Source of the DNA: Ehretia macrophylla
Lineage: Eukaryota > Streptophyta > Magnoliopsida > Boraginales > Ehretiaceae
Assembly (NCBI GenBank): GCA_037974665.1
Contig: CM075773.1
Coordinates: 48,748,080-48,812,079, forward strand
DNA: 64,000 nt
Reading direction: 5' to 3'
Shown here: positions 48,729-59,133 of the stretch, one piece after another
Layout of the letters: each line of letters opens with the position of its first letter
Numbering within the stretch: the stretch's first letter is position 1
Notes under the pieces: model-generated
Told to the model about the DNA's origin: nothing
Seen by the model: the letters and a program-made list of their open reading frames with translations, nothing else
Database searches by the model: none
Made by a program: the position numbers and the translations under genes

Positions 48729-49165
48729 CCTAGCGAAAATTTGTTTTTTTCTGCAAAATAGTGATCCAGGCGTTACTGCCTTCTTCCGGGCGCCCGGAAG
48801 AAGCGTGTAACGATCGGAACCTCGCTCTCTGCCGGGCGTTACTGCCCTTATCCGGGCGCCCGGAAAAAGGGCCTATCGCCCAGATCGAGCAGTTTGAAAA
48901 ACCGAAATCTCCTTCTTCTCTCCTCACTTTTTCACATCTTCTCAAATATAAACTCTTTCTTCTCTCAATTCCTCCTATTTATTCACCATCACTCACCATT
49001 ATTTGCATCAAAACACTCTTTAATCATCAATTTATTATATTTTCATCATCAAAGCTTTCAAAATCTTCATTATCCAATCCTTAAAAAACCTTGTATACAA
49101 GGTGTTCGGTGAAATTCCTCAACCAAGTCTTTCTTCTAACAAGCTTCTCCAACCTTCAAATTCAA
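48729..49165 (+). other. GC-palindrome block and leader before the extra Copia ORF
   Basis: Between pol and the extra ORF, a GC-rich patch has two exact copies of CCGGGCGCCCGG (48786-48797, 48852-48863) with 'gggcgttactgcc' words, the same vocabulary as the LTR block at 42850-42980. A C/T-rich leader-like stretch (48905-49150) follows. This could be a second promoter/leader for the extra ORF. Confidence 0.45.
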
Positions 49166-50233
49166 ATGGCACCACCAAGGGCTAACTCCAGGAAACGCAA
49201 GCAAGGAGAATCTTCATCCTCAGGCCCTCAGATCATTGTAAATCCAGATGCTTTTCCACAACAAAACATCCTATGGGGTAAGATTTTAGACCCTCCCACC
49301 TTGCTTAATAGTACTAGAATTTATCGGCTTTTAGATGCTCAAGGGTGGCTACCTATGTTAAGGTTTGAAAACAAAGGAAATACTGCATGGATTAGAGAAT
49401 TCTATTACTATGTTAACTTAGACTTCGCCACCATGAAACTGAATAGTCAAGTTAAGTCTAAGGAACTAGAATTAACTGCAAGTATTGTTGCTAGAGCCTT
49501 TGGGATTCCTAATCAAGGCACAAAACTTTATTCATATAGAGGCATGCCAGAAGGTGTTCTTGATAACTTAGAAGCCAGTGTTATAGAATTTCTGTAGGAA
49601 GGAACAGGAACAAGCTCCTTAGGTTATCCTAAGACTAAGGATCTCACTCCAGAAAAGAAGCTGCTATTTTATATTCTTCACGAGGTCATTATTCCACGAG
49701 AAGTTAAGGATGGTTCAATTCCAAAATTCACTGCCCTATTGATGTATTTGATGTATGAAGCTAAACGTATCAATCTTCCACACATCATCATTAACCATAT
49801 CATTCATACCAAGGAGGCTCAAAATCAACTTGCCTATGGGGTACCTTTAACTCACCTTTTTGAGTCTTTAGAAGTTCCGCGAGATCACGAATTTGAGGCC
49901 ATTAGTGATAGGTCCTATCTTCTCAATGTTACTAGCCTCACTCGCCAAAAGCTAAAAATTCATAACTCTCGAGTTCTCAGTATTGGTGATGATACGAGTG
50001 ATGATCCTCTTGTGTTTGAATCCCTTGATGTTGACCCCACTACTTTTAGAGATCCTATGGAACGGCAAGGCAGCAGTGGTGTTGGCACTTCTCAAGGACA
50101 AAGGGCTAGACCGTCTTCCTCTCACTCCTCCTCACATGATGAAATTCTTGCACACCTGCATGCACAAGATGTTCGTTTGGACATAATGGAGCAGATGTTG
50201 AAGGCTTTATATGATCACCACATTGGTTCTTAG
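49166..50233 (+). pseudogene. Additional ORF (env position) of the Copia element, one stop codon
   Basis: From MAPPRANSRKRKQGESSSSG the frame runs 355 codons to 50233, interrupted only by TAG at 49595-49597; both sides stay in the same frame. The N-terminus is basic and Ser-rich and could act as a nuclear signal. The middle (GWLPMLRFENKGNTAWIREFYYYVNL) resembles the 'putative plant transposon protein' type of domain that occurs in many retrotransposon-associated plant ORFs. The C-terminal part is Ser/Gly-rich, ending with a helix (DEILAHLHAQDVRLDIMEQML). I see no signal peptide or membrane segment, so it does not look like an envelope protein despite its position. Function unknown. Confidence 0.7.
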
Positions 50234-50462
50234 TCTGTGGATGCTTTAAGCTGTGTTTTCTCCTCAAACATTTTTTTTCTGCTTTCAGTTGGTTCTTTCC
50301 TAAAAAACTCCTTAGTTGTTTTTTATCTTTTAACATTGGTTGGATATTTTGCTTCATTTTCATTAATGCTTCGCATTTTCCTTGCTTATCTCTTGTCTTA
50401 TACCCGTTGTCTCCTACTATTATGTTTATTTGCTATGGAATGCTTTTTTTGTGATGACAAAT

Positions 50463-50665
50463 AGGGGGAGAAAGTATTGAAGTGAAATCAAAATATGCCT
50501 GTCATTGCACTTATTCAGGGGGAGTTTTTACTTTTCAGGATCCAGACTAATTTTTATCAAGCACAAATTGAGGGGGAGACCTCAATTCAAGTTTTATTCT
50601 TTAAATTTCAACTATTTCATGCTTGTTAACTTCAATGTTTTGTCATCATAAAAAAAGGGGGAGAT
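50463..50665 (+). promoter_or_regulatory. Polypurine tract and upstream PPT-like repeats (Copia)
   Basis: The tract aaaaaaagggggagat ends just before the 3' LTR (50651-50665) and should prime plus-strand DNA synthesis. Three further gggggag words stand at about 50463, 50518 and 50572. Confidence 0.75.
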
Positions 50666-52152
50666 TGTTGGCCTGAAAAGCCTATAATCTTTATTTTGAT
50701 AATAACAAAACATCTTAATAGTGCTTTAGCATCTTTTTTGTAAGTCATTCATTCCAAAGCAAGTCTACATCAACATTGGATCAAGTTGTTTCAGTCAAAG
50801 AGTAGAAAGCTTTTTGAATCAAAGACCAGGCAATATCAAATTGTTTCCAAGCCCTAAAGAATTCAAGTTATTGACTCATAGATAAAGAGGGAGTCACAAG
50901 GAAGGAGAACTGGTGACATAAGGGGTGCCGGCCTTTAAAAGTTGTCGCTTGCCTAAGTATGATTTGCATCGCTCAAAATTTCTCCAAAAAATGTTTTTTA
51001 TTTCAAAATCATTCGTAGAAAAATATTTTTATTTCAAACTCTTGCTTTTGAAATCATTTTATAAAAATACATTTCAACAGGTTTGAAATCTTTTGGGATG
51101 TTAAAAAATGCTAAGAAATCTCTTTTTTCAATGTGCCCAAATATTTCTGGGCTCAAAATATCTTTTCAGCATTTTTTATGATATCTGGGCGTTACCGGCA
51201 TTTTTCGGTCGCCCGGATAGAAGGTGCAACGCCCGACAGAAAAGACCGATCCGGGCGATACACGCTCTTTCCGGGCGCTCGGATCAGTGCCTCAGCGCCC
51301 GGATGAGTTAACGGGAAAATCCGGAAATCTTGCTTAAAATCCGATTTTTGTCTAATCTTTCCCTCTTTTTAAGCCATGCCTTCTCACCTTCAAAATTATC
51401 TCTCCAAGCCATAATTTTCAGATTTTCAAAAGAGCTTTCATATCATTCATATTGAGAAATCTTGAGCTATCATTATCATATCTTTTGAGCATTCAAAGCC
51501 ATTTTCCAAGTGTAAAATCAAACTCAAAAGGGAGTTGCAATTGTCATTTATTCTATCACATAATCTTTGTAATACATTCTTTCACATAGATTGAGAGAAT
51601 TATTGTGAGAAGAAGTATTGTAATCCTTTGTGGACTCAAAGGAAGAGAGAGTAATAGGTTAAACTTCACCTACTTTTGAAGGAGCTTGTGTAACTCTTGT
51701 GGACTCAAGAGTAATTGTAGTTGGTTCTTGTTTCACCAACATTTGAAGAAGCATCATAGTGAAGTGTTATTAAAATCCTAAGGGAAGAGAAGACCTTAGG
51801 TGGTGGACTAGGCCTCCGGGAGTGCGAACCACTTGAAAATCATCGTGTTTGATTTCTCTTACTCTATTCTCTTTATTTTCAAGCTATTTACTTTCGTGTG
51901 GATATTGCTCATCTTAATTGCTTGGTAATTGTTGAGATATCTATTTGAAATTTTACCTTGAAACTCTAATTGCATATCTAGTGTTAAATACTCATATGCT
52001 AACCAAGTGTTTGATAAATTGCCTACAAGAGCTTCTAGTTTATTATCAATCCTTACTAGACATTGCCTCTATATTAAGAAATTTTAAATAGCTTAATCTT
52101 GCCTAAACAACCTAATTCACCCCCCTCCCTTTTAGGTTATTAAGGACCAACA
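50666..52152 (+). repeat. 3' LTR of the Copia element
   Basis: 1487 bp, about 98 percent like the 5' LTR by eye. In this copy the GC palindrome is broken to CCGGGCGCTCGG, and the C-run is short. Confidence 0.95.
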
Positions 52153-52157
52153 TATCA

Positions 52158-53210
52158 CTTATGTTAACTCCGAGAATCAATCTCGAGACCTCTCGCACTT
52201 AAAATAAGAATCATACCAATTTATCATTTGATGGTTCTACTTTTCAATTTTTCGCTTGATAAAATTTTAATATTAACAACAAGATAAATAACACGAGGGA
52301 CCTAATTATACAATCGTAAAGAAAAAGACAATAGCAAAAAATGGGCCAAGCCTGAATAGAAATAGCAATAAATGGGCCAAACACGTAACAATAACAAAAT
52401 AAACTGGGTAAAATAAATCCCGCCAAAACCCAAAACCAAGCAAAAACCCGGACTCACCATCACGAGCCCGTGGAAAAATCTAAGTAGATTTTCTTTTCAT
52501 TCAAAGGAAGGTTTAGAAATTAAATTTAAATTACTTAGAATATTATACATTCTGAAAATTTATCTCAAACATCTGACATTTAAAATGAGAATAATATCAC
52601 TAAAATAAATAACCAATTATAAAATCTAATTACATTCTCAGTCCGTATATTTAAAATCTGTAAAATATTTTTTACACCACACCTAACCACCCCCCTCCCC
52701 TCCGCCCTTCCCCTTCCCCCTCCCCCCTCCGTCTCCGTCTGTGTGTATGTGTGTGTTTGCGCGGGCGTGTGTCTGCATGCACGTGCGCATGAGTGTATAT
52801 TTGTGTTCACATTTGTATTTATAAAGATCTCCAATTGATAAATATTTTCTTAGTAGTAGCAAAACATTAGAAAATATTTTACATTGTGAAAGTCAAATAC
52901 CATAAAATATTTTAATCTTTTAGACATATTTTCCTCTATCAAGTTTTTTTTAGATGGCATGGGAACCACCTAACAAAGTTCAACTATCAACTAGTAAACT
53001 CTCAAATATAGCAATACATCCCCATACATACATCAAGTCGATCAAAAGACAAAACTTCATAATAAAACATCAAATCTATGACCTCATATGTATAATTTTA
53101 CCGCACTACTACTAAAACATACACTTGAAACCTCCTCTATCAAGTTATTTCAGACCCTAAAAGAATATGTAATTTGTTCGTTAAGAATTGTGGATCCGGA
53201 TCTTATTCGA
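52158..53210. other. Intergenic DNA with pyrimidine-rich and GT-rich tracts
   Basis: A C/T-rich tract (52686-52740) passes directly into a (GT)n-like stretch (52739-52805). TGGGCC words stand near 52342 and 52373. No gene. Confidence 0.45.
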
Positions 53211-53214
53211 CCCA

Positions 53215-53220
53215 GGCCCA
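53215..53220 (+). promoter_or_regulatory. Site II-like element (GGCCCA) upstream of the bL19c gene
   Basis: GGCCCA (TGGGCC on the other strand) about 190 bp before the start codon is the core of the site II motif bound by TCP factors and common in promoters of ribosomal protein genes. The leader between contains two (CA)n runs, the second ending at the start codon. Confidence 0.4.
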
Positions 53221-53411
53221 ATTTATTAATCGACCCGAACAAGCAAAGAAAAATGGATAAGGCTGTTACCTGTCATCTCCCATTTTTGCAGAGGGTGGTA
53301 ACCTTATCACACTCCATGAACCAAACTTTTTCCATATCCTAAAAGACACACACACACTCACAAGCACTGTGTTATTCACTTCACTCTCTAACACACACAC
53401 ACACACACAGA

Positions 53412-56400
53412 ATGAGCTCCAATGTTGTTCCACAAGCAGCACTGTTTATGGTTCCAAGAAACCCAACACCACCTCCCAAGAAGCTAGCTTTCTCCGCTTT
53501 TGTATCTCGCCGTTCCACTGTTTCCTCATTGCTTTCTGTTTCTGGGGTTTCTTCGTCGTCGTTTAATTCGTTGTTGGGTGTTGAGAAATCGGTGAAAAAT
53601 CGTTCTTTTGTTGTTAGAGCTGAAGAGGAAGAAACTGCGGAAGCTGAGCCGGTGGAGGAAGCTGCCGAGGCGGAGGCTGAGGGCGAGGGAGAGGGAGAGG
53701 CTGAGACTGAGGCTGAAAAGACGCCGGCCAAGCCAAGAATCAAGCTTGGAGATGTAATGGGGGTGCGTATTCATATGCCTTATAATTTACCCAATTTTGC
53801 TTATTTCTTGCTCTTACAAAATTTGGATTATTAGCTTGTTGTTTATTTATTTTTATTTAGGATAAACCGCAAAAAGAAAAAACCGTATTTTGTAGAAGTT
53901 GCATGTTAACTGGTACTGGAATAATCTAATAGCTAGGATTGTATGAGAAAACTTACGCCATTACTAGACACAAAGGACTGTCCCTTTTTTGGGGTCAATC
54001 TCAGCAACGCAGTTCATCCAATGATAAACCTAATCCAAATTATAGAGCTACAATACAATCAAACCCCAACGAACGAAGTGTTGAAAGTTATAGAGCTACG
54101 CCACAATCAAACCCAAACGGCAAAATGTTGAATTGAATTGTACCAGTCTCTTTAGGGGGTGGCAATGAGTAAGGTTCTTATAAATAACGGGAGATTAGTT
54201 GTAGCGGCAATGAGTCTATAAATTTATATAGATTATTAGTTGGCAATGAGTAAGGTTCTCATAAATAATGGGAGATTAGTAGTAGCGGCAATGAGTCTAT
54301 AAATTTATATAAATCATTAGGAAGTTAGTAATAATGTTGGATGGGTTTAGTGAACTTATTGAACTATATTACGGTTCTAAAAGTGTAATTAACAATTTCA
54401 CAGAACACATGGGAATTTTTTGCACATTACCCATTTATTTATTCCGCATATTGCATTTATTGATTTCTTTCTAATTATGAAAAATGGATGTATGAGATGG
54501 CATCAAACACTGTTCTAACGTTATGCATTATCTTGATCTTAATTTGTGTGCAACTCCAAGAGAACTAAAGATGTATGAAGTGTGTTCTTTTTTTATTTCT
54601 TTTCTAGTTTTCTAATATTATTAACATTAGAGAAAATAATCCCCACCAATAACTAAGATTGCTTGGCGTTGGAATGACAACGATTGCAAAAGATTCGGAG
54701 GGGAATTCCTTCTAAGAATATTCAAGTAAAACACACAGGTTAAGCTATGCGGAAGATGTCTTGCTTGGGAGCCAAAATAAACACAGCTGTAAAAAGTGAA
54801 TAAGTTGATTAGCATGGATTAGGTCCTCAGAGCTCTGTTGTTCCCTATACCTGAAAACAAATTGAAGTACCAGAGGTACACTCAGCCCAGTGATTAGCTA
54901 TGACCACATCGTCGGGGCAGGGCACAAAAATAGGATCATGGCAATTCATGTTTTATGTTTAACTCTCGCATGTCGCTACCAATGAGATCGCTAGGCAATG
55001 CTAACTCTTGATTGACTATAATGATTGGAATCTTCTTGCACACTGAGAATTTGCTGAAGATCTTGCCCGCAAGCATCTGAAATGCTGTGCCGGCTTGTCT
55101 AACCAGCCTTGGGAACACCTTCTGATTCCTTTCAGACTGCACCGTGTTTACTGTTCAGGGAACTGCTAGTTTTTGGATGCAACTTATGAAATTGCTTCCT
55201 CAAACTCTCTGGCACCGCTGCAGCTCACTCTGAGGTTGCCTAAGAAATATAAACTTCCCATCCATATCGACCATTGTATTCACACTTAGAGAAACATGAT
55301 TCAAATTCTTCTTCTGCATGGATAACACTCTGGTCATGTAAACTTATGTGTATGTGTGTGTGTATTTTTCTATCCAGTGATGAAGTTAAAATAAAAATTC
55401 ACTGAAAAGCATAAACTGAAAATTGTGAATTCTGAATGTTAGTGGATCTGATGAATATTTGTTTTTCTTTGAGTAGATATTGAATAAGAAAGCAATAGAG
55501 GCATCGGACGAGATACGGCCCACCCCTGATATTAGGACAGGTGATGTTGTCGAAATTAAACTGGTAAAATTCTTTTCCTATTCTCTTTTACAATTATGTT
55601 GTACAGGAACTTCTTCTCTTTGAAGATCTGAATTCAATAATGTTTGGTCTTTGGACTTATAGGAAGTCCCAGAAAACAGACGTAGGCTCTCTGTCTACAA
55701 AGGTATAGTTATATCGAAGCAAAATGCTGGTATCCACACTACCATCCGGATTCGTAGAATTATTGCTGGTATTGGCGTTGAGATCGTCTTCCCAGTGTAA
55801 GTGTTATTCTTTTATGCACTGCAAGCTGTTCGCTATAAGGTTTTAAAGTAATTTGTTGTTTTAAAAAAAATGCAGAAAACTTTTAAAAGTCTATGTGTTG
55901 ACATCTTAGTTAATGTGTTCACAGATTAAAAAGGAAGAAGAAACATTTATTGCAAAAGAATATTATATTTGATAATATTATAAGCTGCTGCATATAAAGT
56001 AAAATAAGAATTTGAATTTCGAATTGTATATGTTGCCTTCCTGCCTGTGTTTGGTTGTATTAAAACTCATTGCAGTGTTTGAATTTCCTAGGATCATTAC
56101 GGATGATATTGTTTCTTGCGATTTTACTTATTGGATTTTAATACCATATCTTTTGCTTTTTCGTGACCTGGGACTACACGCTTGATAACAAATAGCACTT
56201 GTAGTAACAATATCCAACTATGCTTTTCTTTTCCTTCAAAAAAAGGAAAACCATTGTGGTCTTCTCTTCCATAATTTGGATGTACCTCTTCTCCTTCCAC
56301 CCCAAAAAATAGGGGGGTAAAGAACACTAACGTGAAACCTAAACCAACAAAAGGGGAAGGGGAAGCAGGAGAACGTATCTGATGAACTATTAACAACATA

Positions 56401-57409
56401 TACTTTCAACATGCTGTTCTAAAATTTGATTTACGACTTGCGGACCAGACTTACTGTAAGTTCTAGCTCCAATTTTCAAATTGTGAATCCCTGTTGTCAC
56501 TTATAGAGCTCCCTGCACAAAATACTTCTGCAGAGTTGATCTACGGGAAAGTTCTTTTAATTTGTCTTCTAATACAGGAAACGGTTATCACCCGAACTTG
56601 GCAAAAGATAGTATTTATAATAATTTTCAATGTTCCAACCCACACAATGTTACTTTTTGTTCTAACTTGCACAATGTAGAGTCCTGACATATTAAACTGA
56701 CGTGTGACTTGATGTTAAGGCAAGGCAGAAGCCACTTGAAATTAGTTTTACTTAGAAGTTCACTAGTGTAAATTCGTAGTACCATAGTCCATAGTATTAA
56801 TTTCATCATAACCTGAAGACTCAAAGAGAAAGTTTAAATAGTTAGAGAAGTACAAGATCATATGGAAGATTTTCATGTTATTGCCATGATGTCCGAGTAG
56901 AGGGCATGAACTGCGTCTATTCTACATGCTATGACTAAGGTAAAGATGACAAAAGTTAGCCCTTAGATGTACATGCTCGCAAGTTTATAATTTGATGCTG
57001 TGTTGTTAACTATTCCTCAGCGGACTATTCATTGAAGGAGTATCTTTAAATTGACAAATATAATGTACATGTAAAGAGATGATTATTAAACTGGTTTTGG
57101 GATTTTTCAGGTTTTCCCTCTTGTTCATGTGTTTTACCGTTCTTTCTTTGCATCCTTGGGCTGCTAAGTTTTGGTTACTCTGTTTTCTCTTTCTACTATT
57201 TCTGAGATGACGATACCTCATCCGCAATTCCCGTTCTTACTCTTTCTACTATTTCTGAGATGACGATACCTCATCTGCAATTCCCGTTCTTACATTACAG
57301 GTACTCACCAAATATCAAAGAGATCAGAGTACTTAACCACCGGAAGGTCAGGAGGGCAAGATTATACTACTTGCGGGACAAGCTTCCCAGGCTCTCAACT
57401 TTCAAGTGA
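53412..57409 (+). CDS. RPL19: Plastid ribosomal protein bL19c, nuclear-encoded
   Basis: Four exons: 53412-53762, 55477-55563, 55663-55796 and 57301-57409, all GT-AG, make 226 residues. Residues 1 to about 69 are rich in Ser, Val and basic residues with few acids, a chloroplast transit peptide probably cut near VVR-A. Then comes an acidic Glu/Ala/Gly stretch (about 71-103), and from about 110 the bL19 domain: [61 protein letters not shown] and the basic tail [22 protein letters not shown]. bL19 lies at the interface of the two ribosomal subunits and is needed for plastid translation. The acidic stretch is not part of bacterial L19. Intron 1 carries an 81-bp tandem duplication; intron 3 carries a 53-bp duplication right before its acceptor. 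Confidence 0.93.
54161..54320 (+). repeat. 81-bp tandem duplication in bL19c intron 1
   Basis: Two copies (54161-54241, 54242-54320) begin ggcaatgagtaaggttct and share gcggcaatgagtctataaa; each therefore has two inner 'ggcaatgagt' words. They differ at a few bases. Confidence 0.85.
57188..57293 (+). repeat. 53-bp tandem duplication next to the last bL19c acceptor
   Basis: The unit tctttctactatttctgaga … cccgttcttac occurs at 57188-57240 and 57241-57293 with a single C/T change. It is followed by attacag, the acceptor of intron 3, so the branch-point and pyrimidine region is present twice. Confidence 0.95.
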
Positions 57410-58237
57410 AAGTCATAAAAGCAGCCATGCTTCAGTTTCAGTTGCATTATATTCTGTCATGTTTTGGACCCTTTCAGTAGGAATTATATAACCATTGTTT
57501 TTGTTACTCCATTTTTGTAATTATACGACGCTACTCTCTTTTCGCGTAATTAGTAAATTCTATGCTGGTTTCCAAGTACAGAGCCCAGGCCTTGATATTT
57601 CCATCTGCAATTTTATGCACTGATTTTCGTTCCCCTGAAGTTCACAGAGCACGGCATTGATGCAAAGACACCCCACCAACCACCCCCCCTCCCCCCTCCC
57701 CCCTCCCCCCTCCCCCTCCAATTGGGAGGCCAGCCGGGGCATCTAGTACGGTGAACTAGAGCTTTAAAAGAGCATTTATAAGCAGAAGCAAGATGACAGG
57801 TAACTACAGGTCATTTAGTTGCACTACTTCCAGTTCCGGAAAATGTTTCACTTTAGTATAGTTGGGATGGTTCCCCACTTCCCAGTTTGGATTTGGACTG
57901 CATCTGGACAAACCGTAGCTTATAGGGTTGAAAATGAATTTCTATTCCTCATGCCGCATCAAGACATCTCTGAGAACAAAAGCGTAGCTTATAGGGCAAT
58001 GCTCAGAAAATAAAAGCAGAAAAGATAAGAAATGATAGCAGTCCCTTAGGGTAGGGGGAAAAAATAAAGGTGTTGGTTCGTCAACAGGAGGTTTCAAGTT
58101 TGAGTTTTCTTTTTGATTGATTTGGTGCATAGTTTAGGGCGTATCGTTGTCCATAAAATTTATAATTTTGATTTGAATTCAATTGATTGCCAAGTCATTT
58201 TAAATGTTTAACAGGAATATTATTGATGTATCACTAG
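57410..58237. other. 3' flank of bL19c and intergenic DNA
   Basis: A (CCCCCCT)n microsatellite stands at 57684-57720. Nothing else is supported before the Gypsy LTR. Confidence 0.5.
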
Positions 58238-58707
58238 TGTCGAGGTTGAAAATCTCACAGTTAGATTCGGGAGCTACTTTTGCCGAGCTGGACTCCTTTG
58301 ATCCGACTCCGAGCTAAACTTTCCTGGTCGGCTGCAGATCCTGCACAAGGAAGGCAAGGAAAAGGCGGGGTGACGACCCGAATTTTCCCCTCAGGCGTGC
58401 GAATGATTAATATGTCCGAGCTGGCAAAGTAGTTGAGAGCAATTAATAACGAGAGAGGCTAAGTGAGGAGGGTTGAGCTCTATTTATACTGAGTTTGGGT
58501 CTGACAACATTTAATGCGACGCAGCTTTATGTCCCATCAGTGCTTTATGTCCCATCGGAACAGCTGGAACTGAGGTCGGGGTTAATGGGGTCGGGTCAGT
58601 CATCTGGGGTTGATCATTGGGCTGAGCGAGCTGCTAGTGGAGCGCGGATTGGCCCATCTCTGATCAAAAGGTCGGCTAATTTAGCTCAGCTCGGGAACCC
58701 CTCGTCA
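58238..58707 (-). repeat. 3' LTR of the Gypsy element
   Basis: 470 bp. On the minus strand it starts TGACGAGG and ends CCTCGACA, short inverted ends. The start lies directly beside the purine tract, which fixes this border well; the other border is less certain. The flanking 5 bp ACTAG (58233-58237) would be one half of the target duplication. Confidence 0.65.
58481..58488 (-). promoter_or_regulatory. TATA box of the Gypsy LTR (sense promoter)
   Basis: TATAAATA on the minus strand inside the 3' LTR, followed by gagctcaac and a C/T-rich leader-like stretch. In the matching 5' LTR this would start the genomic RNA. Confidence 0.6.
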
Positions 58708-58724
58708 ATTCCCCCCCCCCCCCC
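58708..58724 (-). promoter_or_regulatory. Polypurine tract of the Gypsy element
   Basis: On the minus strand a run of 14 G followed by AAT ends at the first base of the LTR (58707). It should prime plus-strand DNA synthesis. Confidence 0.7.
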
Positions 58725-58804
58725 AGTCGAGATCGAGTGGGCGAGATCTAGAGGTAGGAGTTAATCCCGAGCTGAAGGTGCCCGACCCCGATAGAGTAGG
58801 GATG

Positions 58805-58913
58805 GCCACGTCAGCAGTGCATGCCCAACGGATGGCTGCCACGTCACCTGGCGGTTCTGACGAGACGCGACGTTTGGCCTTCCCGAGGCGAATTTCACGG
58901 GCGCCTATAAATA
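58805..58913 (+). promoter_or_regulatory. Promoter of the antisense gene: two GCCACGTCA boxes and TATA box
   Basis: GCCACGTCA occurs at 58805-58813 and 58838-58846; it contains the ACGT core (TGACGT on the other strand) bound by plant bZIP factors. TATAAATA stands at 58906-58913 in the context gcgccTATAAATAgggcc. Transcription would start near 58940 on the plus strand, opposite to the element's own sense. Confidence 0.6.
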
Positions 58914-59133
58914 GGGCCACCTCCTCCGAGATTTCACTGCATACTTCACTTTCTATTTCTCAAGGAATTTAGGTCGGACGCAAGAGTGGTCGGACACAAC
59001 TAGCTCGGAAAGAATATTCTCGGGATTCTGCAGCTTGGACCAGAAGAGTCGGCCACACTCCGCAGTTGGGAGCATTAGGTACGTCCCGACTCCCTTTAGT
59101 CATTCCTGTACATTTGTATTTGCTGTAGACAGG

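Larger units (their letters stand above)
42335..52152 (+). mobile_element. Complete but coding-defective Copia LTR retrotransposon, SIRE-like (9.8 kb)
   Basis: Two LTRs of about 1.5 kb begin TGTTGGCCTG and end GGACCAACA, and the 5-bp duplication TATCA flanks the element (42330-42334, 52153-52157). Order: LTR, PBS, gag, protease, integrase, reverse transcriptase, RNase H, an extra ORF, purine tracts, LTR. Integrase before RT marks Copia. Large size, long LTRs, two zinc knuckles in gag, an ORF between pol and the 3' LTR and repeated gggggag tracts point to the SIRE/Maximus lineage. The coding part holds at least six stop codons and four frameshifts, so it cannot make its own proteins. Confidence 0.95.

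Noticed and set aside
53381..53743. 120-codon Ser/Ala-rich frame opposite the first bL19c exon
   Set aside because: Shadow of the acidic repeat and transit-peptide coding sequence of bL19c.
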